From Sporomusa sphaeroides DSM 2875 (GTDB taxonomy: Bacteria; Bacillota; Negativicutes; Sporomusales; Sporomusaceae): a stretch of DNA of 64,000 bases. Positions 17,736 through 27,108 of the stretch are shown piece after piece. How positions within the stretch are numbered: position 1 is the stretch's first letter; every line of letters starts with the position of its first letter. Made by a program: the position numbers and the translations under genes. Location: assembly GCF_001941975.2 (NCBI RefSeq), contig NZ_CP146991.1, forward strand, positions 3,903,001-3,967,000. Reading direction: 5' to 3'. The notes beneath the pieces are model-generated. The model searched no databases. It saw only the letters and a program-made list of their open reading frames with translations, and was not told the origin of the DNA.

Positions 17736-18707
17736 TTATCCAATTAAATGACAGGCCACCTGATGGATGGAACCAATGGTTTTTAAGATCGGTTCCTCGA
17801 CATGACATTGCTCACAAAACTCCGGACACCGGTGTTGCAGCGCGCAGCCGGACACGGCAGCACTGCCATTGCCTGCCGGCCCGGTAAGCTGAGTCCCCGG
17901 CTTGCGCTGCCGCCGTCTGCGAGGGTCGCCGGAAAGAGTGGATGACAGTAGATAGCGGGTATACGGATGAATGGCCGCAGCTAATTCGCCGGCAGGTAAT
18001 ACTTCAACAATTTTCCCTCCCAGCATAACGGCCACACGGTCGGCTATCCGCCTGACCACATGCAGGTCATGGGTAATAAAAATATACGACATGCTAAATT
18101 CGTCCTGAAGCCTCAGGAGTAAATCCACAATTTGTGTTTTCACAATGCTGTCTAAGTTGGATACCGCTTCGTCGCATACCACCAAGGCCGGATTGAGCGC
18201 CAGGGCGCGGGCAATATTCACGCGCTGCAGTTGTCCACCGCTGAATTGATAGGGATAGCGGGTTTTATATTCCGGGTTAAGTCCTACCACAGTCAGCAGC
18301 TGTTCTACCTTTTCCTCCAGTTCCCGGCTGTCCCCAGGATTGTAATTGAGCAGCGGCTCGATAATACTCTCGCCCACCGTCCGGAGTGGATTGAGCGCCG
18401 CATAAGGGTCCTGAAAGACAATTTGCAAATTGCGGCGCAGCTGCCGCAGTTCTTCCTGGCTGGCGGCAGTTAGCTCTACGCCGTCAAACTGAATTTGACC
18501 GCTTGTCGTTTTCTCCAGACTCACAAGACAGCGTGCCAAAGTGCTTTTGCCACAGCCGCTTTCGCCCACAATCCCCAGCGTCTCCCGGCGGCCAACCGCA
18601 AAGGAAACATTGTCTACCGCCGCCAGTACTCTCCTTTTGGCAAAAAGACGATCCCGAATGATATAATGCTTTTTTAAGTTAGACACTTTCAATAAAGGCT
18701 GACTCAC
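17736..18707 (-). CDS. ABC transporter ATPase, DppF/NikE type
   Basis: A 323-residue ATPase with GTG start after AGGTGAG. Walker A GESGCGKSTL, Q-loop QIVFQDPYAALNP, signature FSGGQLQRV (Phe replacing the usual Leu) and Walker B ALVVCDEAVSNLD are all present. The C-terminal extension is Cys-rich (CALQHRCPEFCEQC, later VACH), a feature of oligopeptide-type ATPases that can hold an iron-sulfur cluster. It partners the ATPase at 18740-19510. The stop overlaps the region just upstream of the binding-protein gene. Confidence 0.9.
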   Translation of the reverse strand: MSQPLLKVSNLKKHYIIRDRLFAKRRVLAAVDNVSFAVGRRETLGIVGESGCGKSTLARCLVSLEKTTSGQIQFDGVELTAASQEELRQLRRNLQIVFQDPYAALNPLRTVGESIIEPLLNYNPGDSRELEEKVEQLLTVVGLNPEYKTRYPYQFSGGQLQRVNIARALALNPALVVCDEAVSNLDSIVKTQIVDLLLRLQDEFSMSYIFITHDLHVVRRIADRVAVMLGGKIVEVLPAGELAAAIHPYTRYLLSSTLSGDPRRRRQRKPGTQLTGPAGNGSAAVSGCALQHRCPEFCEQCHVEEPILKTIGSIHQVACHLIG

Positions 18708-18739
18708 ATTTTCTCACCTCCAAGCAATCCTCCCTGCAG

Positions 18740-19510
18740 TTAAACGGCTTGCAATAACTGCCTGGTATAGGGGTGCGCAGGATTTTGAAACACCTCAAAG
18801 ACTGATCCGTATTCGACAATCTTTCCCTGATTCATGACTGCCACTTCATCGGCAATCTCGGCAACTACCGCCAAATCATGGGTAATGAACAGCATGCCTG
18901 CGCCGTACTGCTCTTTGAGTTCCATTAATTCGTCAAGAATATGGGTCTGGGTAGTGATATCCAGGGCAGAGGTCGGCTCATCGGCAATCAGATACCGGGG
19001 CTTCAGCAACAGCGCCATAGCGATCATTACCCGCTGCTGCATACCACCGCTTAGCTCAAAGGGATAACGGTCATATAGTTTAGCCGGTTCGGGCAGCCGG
19101 ACACGCCGCAGCACATCAACAGCCATTTCCTTAGCGGCAGACTGGCTAACCTCCCGATGTGACAGTACCGTCTCTGCCAGCTGAATACCGATGGTCAGCG
19201 AGGGGTTTAACGAGTAACACGAATTTTGAAAAATAATAGCAACATCCTGCCCCCGCAACAACCGCAGTTCTTCAGGCGGCAGGGTTAAAAGATTGCGACC
19301 GTCCAGGCTGACCCGGCCTGCCACAATTTTTCCCGGCGGTTCAATAAGTCCCAGCAGGGACAACGCCACCGCCGATTTGCCGCAGCCGCTTTCCCCTACC
19401 AAACATACCGTTTTTTCCGGCGACACGGCAAAGCTTACCCCGTCAACGGCCGGAATCACCTTATCTGTCTGAAAATAATAGGTTCGTAAATCCTCAACAA
19501 TCAGTGCCAT
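18740..19510 (-). CDS. ABC transporter ATPase, DppD/NikD type
   Basis: A 256-residue ATPase with Walker A GESGCGKSAV, Q-loop AIIFQNSCYSLNP, signature LSGGMQQRV and Walker B YLIADEPTSALD. It ends after HPYTRQLLQAV and lacks the long C-terminal Cys extension, so it is shorter than typical DppD, as in compact NikD proteins. ATG follows AAAGGAAT. It lies 19 bases after the second permease and pairs with the DppF-type ATPase. Confidence 0.9.
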   Translation of the reverse strand: MALIVEDLRTYYFQTDKVIPAVDGVSFAVSPEKTVCLVGESGCGKSAVALSLLGLIEPPGKIVAGRVSLDGRNLLTLPPEELRLLRGQDVAIIFQNSCYSLNPSLTIGIQLAETVLSHREVSQSAAKEMAVDVLRRVRLPEPAKLYDRYPFELSGGMQQRVMIAMALLLKPRYLIADEPTSALDITTQTHILDELMELKEQYGAGMLFITHDLAVVAEIADEVAVMNQGKIVEYGSVFEVFQNPAHPYTRQLLQAV

Positions 19511-19529
19511 AACCCATTCCTTTCCCGGC

Positions 19530-20378
19530 CTATTCTGTCATGCCCTGGGGATTGAGCGCATCCCGGAGCGCGTCGCCAAAAAGATTACAGGATAATACCA
19601 CCATAGCAATGGCCAGCCCCGGAAACAGCATGACATGCGGCGCCGCCTGAAAATAAGGTCTGCCGTCATTAAGCATGCTGCCCCATTCCGGTGTTGGCGG
19701 CTGGGCTCCCAGTCCCAAAAAAGAAAGGCCGGCTACCGCCATAATCAGTTTTCCCATATCAAGAGTTGCCAGCACAATCACCGTCCCCAGAACATGCGGT
19801 AAAATATGCTGATATAAGATGGGTATTGTTTTGGTCCCCGCTGCCCTGGCCGCCATAACAAAATCTTTTTCTTTGGCTGCCAGCGTCAAACCGCGCACAA
19901 TGCGAGCATAACTGACCCACCATACAGCCGCCAGTGCCAGCATGACGTTAACCAGGCCGGCTCCGAGAAAACCGGCAATGGCCAGAGCTAATATCAGCAG
20001 CGGAAAAGCCAGGATAGTGTCGACAATGCGCATAAAGATTTGATCAGCTATACCCCCGGTATAACCGGAAAACATCCCCACCGGCAGACTGATGACAAGT
20101 ACACTGACAAGCACAATACCTGCCGCCGCAAGAGAAACCTGCGCACCATAGACCACCCGGCTGAAAATACAGCGGCCAAGATGATCGGTGCCGAAAGGAT
20201 ATTGGGCACTGGGATTTTGCAACCGGGCGCCAAGCTGCACTGCCAGCGGATCATGCAGGGACAAATATGGAGCCGTTAACGCCATACCGGCAAAAGCCAG
20301 CAGTATCAGCAAGCCGCAGATACCTGCTTTATCATGCTTTAAACGCTGCCAATACCCGGACCAAAGGTTTTGTTTCAT
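19530..20378 (-). CDS. ABC transporter permease, NikC/DppC type
   Basis: A 282-residue permease whose N-terminal helix is followed by the FGTDHLGRCIFSRVVYGAQVSL block of the subfamily (about residues 58-79). The EAA loop region (ARAAGTKTIPILYQHILPH) and the SFLGLGAQPPTPEWG segment near the C-terminus confirm it. The start overlaps the upstream permease stop by 4 bases. It corresponds to 3585-4454 in the first locus. Confidence 0.9.
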   Translation of the reverse strand: MKQNLWSGYWQRLKHDKAGICGLLILLAFAGMALTAPYLSLHDPLAVQLGARLQNPSAQYPFGTDHLGRCIFSRVVYGAQVSLAAAGIVLVSVLVISLPVGMFSGYTGGIADQIFMRIVDTILAFPLLILALAIAGFLGAGLVNVMLALAAVWWVSYARIVRGLTLAAKEKDFVMAARAAGTKTIPILYQHILPHVLGTVIVLATLDMGKLIMAVAGLSFLGLGAQPPTPEWGSMLNDGRPYFQAAPHVMLFPGLAIAMVVLSCNLFGDALRDALNPQGMTE

Positions 20379-21322
20379 TGCTCCCGCCCACCTCCTAAGC
20401 GAATCCTCGGGTCAAGGCAGGAATAGAGGCAATCGACCACTACATTGACGGTGACAACCGCCAGGGCCGAAAAGAGAACATACCCCTGAATCACCGGGTA
20501 ATCACGTCCCTGGATACTCTCCACCGCAAACCGCCCCAACCCCGGCCAGGAAAATAAGGTCTCCACCACAACACTCCCGCCCAATAACTGCCCGATACTG
20601 ATACCAAACCAGGTCAAAACCGGCAGCAAGGCATACCGGAGCGCATGACGGCCGATAAGCCACTTTTCCTTTAGCCCCTTGGCTCTGCCCACCCGGATAA
20701 AGCCTTGGGACAGGGCGTCCAGCATACTGCCGCGCAATAGCCGGGTATATGCCGCCAGCATACCGAAACCCAACGTGGCTGCCGGCAGAATCAACCCTTC
20801 CCAGCCACCGGCACCGGCGATGGACAGCCATTGCAATTGCACACCAAACACATAGGCCAGGAGCAGCCCCAGCCAAAAGTTCGGAATAGACGAACCGGTC
20901 AGTACCGTAATTCTCCCGATTAGATCAAGCCAGGTTTTTGGATACAGTGCCGTAAGCACACCCAGCGGCACAGAAAATAGCAACGCAAACGCCAGTGAAG
21001 TCATGGTCAGCTGAACCGTAGCCGCCAGTCTATTGCCCAGTTCTTCCGCAACCGGTAAGCCTGTCCGGTAGGATATGCCCAAATCCAAATGAAGCGCGCG
21101 GGCTAACCAGCGCCCATACCGGACATATACCGGATCTTCAAGCTGCAGTTGTTGCCGCAGGGCTTCTACAGTCTCCGGCGGCGCCTCCACTCCGATAGAG
21201 GTCAGTATCATTTCCGGTGTATCCCCCGGCACCAGCGCCATGAGGCCAAAAGCCACCAGGGAAATGCCAAACAATAAAATAATAAAGGAAATACCCCGAT
21301 GGATAAAAAAATTTATCGGCAC
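20375..21322 (-). CDS. ABC transporter permease, NikB/DppB type
   Basis: A 315-residue permease starting with GTG after AAGCAAGGG. The N-terminus FIHRGISFIILLFGISL is typical for OppB/NikB. The EAA loop (GRAKGLKEKWLIGRHALRYA) and GGSVVVETLFSWPGLG follow. It is the first transporter gene after the methyltransferase at 21404-22150 (81-base gap) and is coupled to the NikC-type permease. Together they form the inner-membrane channel. Confidence 0.9.
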   Translation of the reverse strand: MPINFFIHRGISFIILLFGISLVAFGLMALVPGDTPEMILTSIGVEAPPETVEALRQQLQLEDPVYVRYGRWLARALHLDLGISYRTGLPVAEELGNRLAATVQLTMTSLAFALLFSVPLGVLTALYPKTWLDLIGRITVLTGSSIPNFWLGLLLAYVFGVQLQWLSIAGAGGWEGLILPAATLGFGMLAAYTRLLRGSMLDALSQGFIRVGRAKGLKEKWLIGRHALRYALLPVLTWFGISIGQLLGGSVVVETLFSWPGLGRFAVESIQGRDYPVIQGYVLFSALAVVTVNVVVDCLYSCLDPRIRLGGGREQ

Positions 21323-21403
21323 AACCCTTGCTTCCCCCTCCCTTGACAGCCGTTTCCCCTTCCACCAAAGGGCTCACACCTTGTCCCTGAGTCCAAAACT
21401 AAA

Positions 21404-22150
21404 TTACTTAGAAGCGCAAATGGCAAACATCGGGGTGGGCGCATACAGCAGTTGTTCCATTTCATCATGAACCAGGGGACTGATATTTTCTTCAATTACT
21501 ACCTGCTGAAAACCGCATCGGCGGAAAGCCTGCTCATCCCATAACGGACGCTTTTCATAGGTCAGCGGTAACTTGCGGGCAATGGCTTCATTCTCTTGCT
21601 GCTGCGCAGGCGAAGTATTGTGCCTGTAGCCTTTTGCCATGGCTAACGCTACATACCTGTCATGCTCAGCCTGAAGCTCCGGATCACTTAGATGCAAATG
21701 CCAGTTAGCATCGAAAACCAGTACTTTGCCTGTTGGTTTTAACAGCCGGTGCCATTCCTGATACACCTCCAGCGGGTTAGGCAGCAGCCAGGTTACATTT
21801 CGGGATACAATCAAATCCAGACTCCTGTCAGGCAAATCAACGGCATGCGCGTCGGCTTTCAGGAATTTTATGGTCTTTCCTGCCAAGGCTGCATTTTTCC
21901 GGGCTTGTCGCAACATTTCCTCACATTTATCAACAGCAGTAACCGAATAGTTAAGTCCGGACAGTAAGATAGCGAAAAATCCCGGGCCGGTTCCCACATC
22001 CAATACCCTGAGATTATCCTGCTCCCCGGCATACTTGCGCAAAAGTGACTCCCAGGCCTGTTTTTTCCGGCAGGCCATTTCCCGTTGTACCACTTCGTTG
22101 TAGCTGTCAGCACGTCCATCCCAATAATTTTCAATACGTTGTTCCAACAT
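21404..22150 (-). CDS. Class I SAM-dependent methyltransferase (first gene of second uptake operon)
   Basis: About 248 residues from ATG 22150, which follows AAAGGAGAG. Motif I is VLDVGTGPGFFAILL, followed by TAVDKCEEML and VSRNVTWLLPNP. The C-terminal third (GYRHNTSPAQQQENEAIARKL region) is an insertion typical of methyltransferases found next to NikA-type ABC transporters in anaerobes, in my recollection. It is preceded by its own promoter and a terminator-like hairpin in the leader. The family is clear and the substrate unknown. Confidence 0.86.
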   Translation of the reverse strand: MLEQRIENYWDGRADSYNEVVQREMACRKKQAWESLLRKYAGEQDNLRVLDVGTGPGFFAILLSGLNYSVTAVDKCEEMLRQARKNAALAGKTIKFLKADAHAVDLPDRSLDLIVSRNVTWLLPNPLEVYQEWHRLLKPTGKVLVFDANWHLHLSDPELQAEHDRYVALAMAKGYRHNTSPAQQQENEAIARKLPLTYEKRPLWDEQAFRRCGFQQVVIEENISPLVHDEMEQLLYAPTPMFAICASK

Positions 22151-22210
22151 AGTGTTTCTCTCCTTTTTCCCGTTATTTCTCAAAGCTAAAATACAGTATC
22201 CGCTACACCT

Positions 22211-22265
22211 CCCAAAATAAAAAACCACGAAGGGCAGGACAATGTAGTCCGGTTACCCTTCGTGG
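22211..22265 (-). promoter_or_regulatory. Leader terminator/attenuator hairpin before the second uptake operon
   Basis: A perfect 10-bp stem (22265-22256 with 22234-22225, CCACGAAGGG/CCCTTCGTGG) encloses a GGAC/GTCC stem. The minus strand continues GGTTTTTTATTTT. It lies about 75 bases before the first start codon and downstream of a good promoter, so it probably works as an attenuator. It could also terminate the upstream EmrE-like gene. Confidence 0.65.
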
Positions 22266-22341
22266 ATATGTCTTACCTATTCAGTTCTCGCTAATATTAA
22301 TACAACTGACAGAGCCAATCTTCGGATCGGCATTTGTTAAA

Positions 22342-22370
22342 AGTATAACGTATTCCGGCCGGCAGCGCAA
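22342..22370 (-). promoter_or_regulatory. Sigma-A-type promoter of the second uptake operon
   Basis: On the minus strand TTGCGC (22370-22365) and TATACT (22347-22342) are separated by 17 bases. The transcript would start near 22335 and carry a leader of roughly 185 bases. The leader holds a 7-bp hairpin with CGAA loop (GCCGATC/GATTGGC) and then the terminator-like stem. Confidence 0.55.
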
Positions 22371-22415
22371 TAGCCCATTATGAAAAAATTCTAAATTGAC
22401 ACAGCATTGCCGTTT

Positions 22416-23345
22416 TTACTGTTTATGAGAGTTGATGCTATGTGCCACCATGCCGGCAATGATCACGGCAATACCTGCCAAAGAGAAGCCTGAAGGTATT
22501 GGCGCCGCCAAAAACACTACCTCACCCAAAATAGTGAACACCACTTCACCTGCCTGGGTGGCTTCAACAGCAGCCAGCTTTTTAGCGTCCCCGTTAGTCA
22601 GGTCGGTGGCGTAAAAAAACAGTACTGTCGCAATAATCCCCGAGCACACGGCAACAAGCAGCGATTGTACTATCTGATTCCAGTCCGGCAAACCGACGGT
22701 TACAGTACCGTAAGCAGACAACAGCAGCCAAAAGGGCATACTGGCAAGGGTCATACCTAATACCCGCTGATACACATCCAGTTTTCCCTGGCACACCGCC
22801 ATCATTTTCCGGTTACCCAGTGGATAGGCAAAAGCGGCAATAAGGACAGGAAAAAAGCCTGCCGCCAAATCACCCGGGGCAGTGTGGCGGGCTGCCTGCA
22901 TTTGAATAAGCACAACCCCCAGTAAAATAAACAGGGATGTCGCCAGTTCCCTTAGCGGAATCCCCAGGAATCCGGCGCCTTGCGGTACTGCTTTATGAAA
23001 GAAAACCGGTACAAGCAAACACCCCGCAACAATGGTGATTTGCCAGGTTCCCGCCACCAGCCAGGCCGGACCGTAGGCGGCGGCAAAACATAAAGGCGCA
23101 TAAAACAGCCCAAACCCGACGGTGCTCCATAGCAGCCACGCGTCAGGCCGGGCTCTCATCTCGGCAATCAATGCCTGCAGATTGTTCCTGGACAAAACCA
23201 GCAGCAGCAAAAACGGCACTGTAAACAAATAGCGCAAGGCAGCGCTCCATATCCAGCTGCCACCGGCCAGGTCCATTGACCGGTTCAGCACAAAAGTGGA
23301 CGCAAAAAACAGCGAGGCTGCAATCCCAATAACGATCGCCTGCAT
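22416..23345 (-). CDS. EmrE-type multidrug efflux/DMT superfamily transporter
   Basis: A 309-residue protein with about ten membrane helices in two EamA-like halves. The N-terminal ASTFVLNRSMDLAGGSWIWSAA and the C-terminal AVEATQAGEVVFTILGEVVF regions fit the multidrug resistance efflux transporter family of the drug/metabolite superfamily. ATG follows AAGGAGTG. It precedes the uptake operon in the same direction but is separated by a promoter, so it is probably a separate unit. The substrate is unknown. Confidence 0.8.
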   Translation of the reverse strand: MQAIVIGIAASLFFASTFVLNRSMDLAGGSWIWSAALRYLFTVPFLLLLVLSRNNLQALIAEMRARPDAWLLWSTVGFGLFYAPLCFAAAYGPAWLVAGTWQITIVAGCLLVPVFFHKAVPQGAGFLGIPLRELATSLFILLGVVLIQMQAARHTAPGDLAAGFFPVLIAAFAYPLGNRKMMAVCQGKLDVYQRVLGMTLASMPFWLLLSAYGTVTVGLPDWNQIVQSLLVAVCSGIIATVLFFYATDLTNGDAKKLAAVEATQAGEVVFTILGEVVFLAAPIPSGFSLAGIAVIIAGMVAHSINSHKQ

Positions 23346-23608
23346 TGATAATCACTCCTTATATGCCAACTGCAGGATCACAGCAAGATACTCCGGCTAA
23401 ACTATCCGGCAAACCTATTTTCAGCGAATTCCTGAAAGATTCGCTGCCCATCCCTGGTTCTCCTCCCGCTTTGCCGCCAGATTATTTTCAGGCTGCCGGC
23501 AGGATTTTCGGTTACTTTGTAGTAACTATTATACTAGAAAACCATGCTGTCAATAAGAATTCCGGCGGTTTTCTACCATCTTAAGCGTAAAACATGAGGA
23601 GGATCCGT

Positions 23609-24193
23609 ATGAAATCATTAAAAGGAACTAAAACTGCAGAAAATCTGATGAAAGCATTCGCGGGTGAATCACAGGCCAGAACCCGTTACACCTATTATGC
23701 TTCCACTGCCAAAAAAGAAGGTTATGTACAAATCTCCAACATCTTCACCGAGACTGCCGATAACGAAAAAGAACATGCCAAGCGTTTCTTTAAGTTTCTG
23801 GTGGAATGCTTAGACGGCGAAATGGTTAACATCCAGGCCGACTATCCGGTAGCCTGGGGCGACACCAAAGCCAATCTTAAGGCTGCCGCCGAAGGCGAAA
23901 ATGAAGAATGGACCGACCTGTATCCCGCCTTTGCCGATGTTGCCGACCAGGAAGGCTTCCCGGCTATTGCCACGATTTTCCGCAACATCGCCGAAGTGGA
24001 AAAACACCATGAAAACCGCTTCAAAAAACTGTATAACAATATCGTGGAAGGCACTGTCTTCAAAAAACCTGCTGCCGTTCAATGGAAATGCAACAACTGT
24101 GGTCATATCCACACAGGCGAACAGGCTCCCGAGCTGTGCCCGGCCTGCGCCCATCCGCAAGCACACTTCGAAGTGTTTGTGGAAACCTACTAA
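23609..24193 (+). CDS. rbr: Rubrerythrin
   Basis: A 194-residue cytoplasmic peroxide-reducing protein. The N-terminal four-helix diiron domain shows [30 protein letters not shown] and later [12 protein letters not shown] (the ExxH-type iron ligands). The C-terminal rubredoxin-like domain carries CNNCGH and CPACAHP, the FeS4 site. The ATG 23609 is 5 bases after GAGGAGG; a longer frame from 23594 has no ribosome site. It stands alone with its own terminator and is typical for oxidative-stress defence in strict anaerobes. Confidence 0.97.
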   Translation: MKSLKGTKTAENLMKAFAGESQARTRYTYYASTAKKEGYVQISNIFTETADNEKEHAKRFFKFLVECLDGEMVNIQADYPVAWGDTKANLKAAAEGENEEWTDLYPAFADVADQEGFPAIATIFRNIAEVEKHHENRFKKLYNNIVEGTVFKKPAAVQWKCNNCGHIHTGEQAPELCPACAHPQAHFEVFVETY

Positions 24194-24213
24194 TCGGCTT
24201 AGCCAGCCAAATA

Positions 24214-24245
24214 ACAACCGGCACCCTGATCAGGGTGCCGGTTGT
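24214..24245 (+). terminator. Palindromic terminator between convergent genes
   Basis: A perfect 32-base palindrome (16-bp half-sites at 24214-24229 and 24230-24245) followed by CTTATTT. It lies between rubrerythrin and the convergent P-type ATPase gene and can serve both. Confidence 0.85.
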
Positions 24246-24260
24246 CTTATTTGCTCTAAA

Positions 24261-26696
24261 TTACTTGATCTCACGTACCAGACGCATGCCGTTCAGCGTT
24301 ACCAGCAAAGCCGCTCCGGTATCGGCCAGCACCGCCAGCCAGAGATTGACAAAGCCGAAGAAGGTAGCCACAACGAACAGCAGCTTAACCCCCAGGGAAA
24401 AGCTAATGTTCTGTTTGATAATGGACACGGTTTTGCGGCTGAGTCTCATGACATAGGAAAGCTTGCTCAAATCGTCCGATAACAGCGCAATATCTGCGGT
24501 TTCCAGCGCCGTATCCGAACCGGCAACCCCCATGGCGATACCCACATCAGCTGTAGCCAGGGCCGGAGCGTCATTTACCCCGTCACCCACCATGGCCACA
24601 CTGCCATATTGGCTGGCCATGTTTGTTAAGGTTGTCGCTTTATCGGCAGGCAGCAGTTCGCCATAGAAAGCGTCCAGACCCAGTTTCCCGGCGATGGCGC
24701 CCGCCACCCGGTTATTGTCGCCTGTCAGCATAACCACCTGCTCCACCCCGGTAGCCTTGATGGCAGCCACGGCCTCAGTGCTGTTATCCCGCAAGACGTC
24801 GGCTACCGCAAGCATGCCGTAAACGTCCTTGTCAGTTCCCACCAGCATCACGGTTTTGCCCTGAGCCTCCAGCAGCGACCAATCATTTTCAAGCGCAGTA
24901 AGCTCATGGCCTAATTCCTCAAAGAGCCGCGCATTTCCCACATATACGGTTTGCCCGTCAAATTCAGCCTGGGCGCCCCGGCCGACAAGCGCCTGGAAAT
25001 TAGTGACCTGCGGCAGGTTATGATTGCCTGCGTGAGCAACAATGGCCTCAGCCAGCGGATGCTCCGACCACTTTTCCACCGCTGCCGCCGTACGCAGCAG
25101 CTCCTCCGCCGCCAGGCCTATCACCGGCAGCACATCAGTCACCTTGGGCTTGCCAACCGTTAACGTACCGGTCTTATCAAAGGCTACCGCCCGGATTTTC
25201 CCCATTTGTTCCAGATAGGCGCCGCCTTTGATCAGCACCCCATTGCGCGAAGCGTTGCCAATGGCTGATACGATGGACACCGGTGTGGAAATAACCAGCG
25301 CGCATGGGCAGGAAATAACCAGAAGGACCAGCGCCCGGTAAAACCATACATCAAAAGGTTCATGAAATACAAACGTCGGCACCAGGGTTAGGGCTACGGC
25401 GGCAAGGATGACTGCCGGGGTATAGTATTTCGCAAAAACATCCACCATTTGCTGCAAAGGAGCTTTCTTGGCCTGGGCTTCCTCCACCATATGCATAATT
25501 TTGGCCAGCGTGGAGTCTTCCGCCAATTTGTCTACTACAATTTCCAGAGCCCCTTGCTCATTGACCGTACCGGCATATACATTGCTGCCGGCCTGTTTTT
25601 CCACAGGCATGGATTCGCCGGTTATCGCGGCCTGATTGACCGCAGACATCCCGCTCACCACCGTGCCATCCATCGCAATCCGTTCACCCGGCTTAACAAT
25701 AATAATATCACCAACAACAATCGCTTCTACCGGCAGCCGCAGCTCTTCGCCATCGCGTTTTACCAGAGCCTCGCGCGGCGCAAGCTCCATGAGCGCCCTG
25801 ATGGAATCCCGGGTCTTATCCAGGGTATAGGCTTGCAGGGCATTTCCCAGGGAAAAGAGAAAGACTACGGTCGCCCCCTCGCTCCATTCACCAATGGCTG
25901 CCGCGCCGGTAACGGCAATTACCATGAGAAAGTTAGTGTCCATGGTCATGCTTTTCAGTCCGTACAAACCGCTTTTGGCCACATGATAACCGCCGATCAG
26001 CATGGCCAGGACATAGGTGGTGATTGTCGCCTGTTCATTTACTGCCATCCAATCCATGACCATACCACCAGCCACCAGAACACCTGACACCAGGGTGGCC
26101 AGCATCCGCGGCTTTAGCCACCATGCCTGTTTATCAACAGCCGCCGCTGCCGGTTCACTGCCCTCAACCGCTTCATAACCGGCCTGCTCCACGGCCTGGA
26201 TAATCTCCCTGATCTGGCAGCTATGCTCTACCGCCATGTTGCCGGTGCCAAAATTCAACTGCACCGCACGCACTCCGGACACGGCAGCAACGCGTTTCTC
26301 CAGTTTAGCCGCACAATCGGCACAGTCTAAGCCGGAGATACGGAAGACCGTTTTTTGATACCCCGGCGCAGCCTGCGCCGCCGGACTCACGCCCACGCGA
26401 TAACCAAAGCCGGTAATCACGTTTTCAATATCAACATCTGCCAGCCTGGCAGCATCATAATTCACCTTCAGTTTCGCGGCGGCAAAATTCATCTGCGCAT
26501 CCACCACCCCGGTAAGGCGGCGAACGGCTTTTTCCACCTTTGCCGCGCAATCGGCGCAATCTAACCCGTCAACCAAAAAAGTGGCCTGAATCAACTTATC
26601 ACTACCAAGAGCGGCAACACCGCCTTCACTGACGGCCGCGGCTGCCTCTCCCCCACAACAGCCGCAGCCGCAATGAATGTCATCTTGTTTTTCCAT
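24261..26696 (-). CDS. Heavy-metal P-type ATPase (Zn/Cd/Pb exporter, ZntA/CadA type)
   Basis: About 811 residues from ATG 26696 (after GGAGGTAGG). A Cys-rich N-terminus (HCGCGCCGG) precedes two HMA domains, each with GLDCADC, the motif favoured by Zn/Cd/Pb rather than Cu exporters. The membrane metal site is SCPCALVIS, the phosphorylation site DKTGTLTVG, the HMA-type SEHPLAEAI and the hinge MVGDGVNDAPALATADVGIAMG. It pumps divalent metals out of the cytoplasm. It follows the ArsR-type regulator gene by 4 bases, so the two form a metal-induced operon. Confidence 0.93.
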   Translation of the reverse strand: MEKQDDIHCGCGCCGGEAAAAVSEGGVAALGSDKLIQATFLVDGLDCADCAAKVEKAVRRLTGVVDAQMNFAAAKLKVNYDAARLADVDIENVITGFGYRVGVSPAAQAAPGYQKTVFRISGLDCADCAAKLEKRVAAVSGVRAVQLNFGTGNMAVEHSCQIREIIQAVEQAGYEAVEGSEPAAAAVDKQAWWLKPRMLATLVSGVLVAGGMVMDWMAVNEQATITTYVLAMLIGGYHVAKSGLYGLKSMTMDTNFLMVIAVTGAAAIGEWSEGATVVFLFSLGNALQAYTLDKTRDSIRALMELAPREALVKRDGEELRLPVEAIVVGDIIIVKPGERIAMDGTVVSGMSAVNQAAITGESMPVEKQAGSNVYAGTVNEQGALEIVVDKLAEDSTLAKIMHMVEEAQAKKAPLQQMVDVFAKYYTPAVILAAVALTLVPTFVFHEPFDVWFYRALVLLVISCPCALVISTPVSIVSAIGNASRNGVLIKGGAYLEQMGKIRAVAFDKTGTLTVGKPKVTDVLPVIGLAAEELLRTAAAVEKWSEHPLAEAIVAHAGNHNLPQVTNFQALVGRGAQAEFDGQTVYVGNARLFEELGHELTALENDWSLLEAQGKTVMLVGTDKDVYGMLAVADVLRDNSTEAVAAIKATGVEQVVMLTGDNNRVAGAIAGKLGLDAFYGELLPADKATTLTNMASQYGSVAMVGDGVNDAPALATADVGIAMGVAGSDTALETADIALLSDDLSKLSYVMRLSRKTVSIIKQNISFSLGVKLLFVVATFFGFVNLWLAVLADTGAALLVTLNGMRLVREIK

Positions 26697-26700
26697 TTTC

Positions 26701-27081
26701 CTACCTCCTATCTTCATGAGAAATATGCTCTAATCCCTGACACATTAGGGAGATTACATGATCATCATCCAGGGAATACAGGGCTTCTTTGCCTGCTTTA
26801 CGGAACTTCACCAGTCTGGCACCGCGCAGTGTGCGCAGTTGATGGGATACCGCCGACTGGTTCATCCCCAGCGTTTCAGCAATATCACATACACACATCT
26901 CGCCTCTGGATAATATGTGCAGGATTTTAATCCTCGTCGGATCGCCCAGTATTTTAAACATCTCGGCCAAATCCTGCACCTTGTCGTCCTTCAGCATGGC
27001 GGCTTTGGCCAGACACACAGTCTGAGGATGAACACAACGGTCTTCGCAAATATCTCTATTGTCTTTCTCTATTGCCTTCAT
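26701..27081 (-). CDS. ArsR/SmtB-family metal-responsive repressor (CadC/CmtR-like)
   Basis: A 126-residue winged-helix repressor. It has an N-terminal CVHPQTVC segment, an alpha-3 motif EMCVCDIA like the ELCVCD box of CadC-type sensors, the recognition helix MNQSAVSHQLRTL, and a C-terminal Asp/His-containing helix (DDDHVISLMCQGLEH). Both alpha-3N and alpha-5 metal sites appear possible. It should release the promoter when Zn, Cd or Pb binds, allowing expression of the downstream exporter. A palindrome upstream (27109-27120) fits its operator. Confidence 0.92.
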   Translation of the reverse strand: MKAIEKDNRDICEDRCVHPQTVCLAKAAMLKDDKVQDLAEMFKILGDPTRIKILHILSRGEMCVCDIAETLGMNQSAVSHQLRTLRGARLVKFRKAGKEALYSLDDDHVISLMCQGLEHISHEDRR

Positions 27082-27108
27082 GGCAGTTCCACCTCACATC
27101 ATGTGATT

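Noticed and set aside
22150-22370. Leader of the second uptake operon as a cobalamin riboswitch
   Set aside because: No B12 box or GCCACTG core is present, in contrast to the clear aptamer at 50226-50412.
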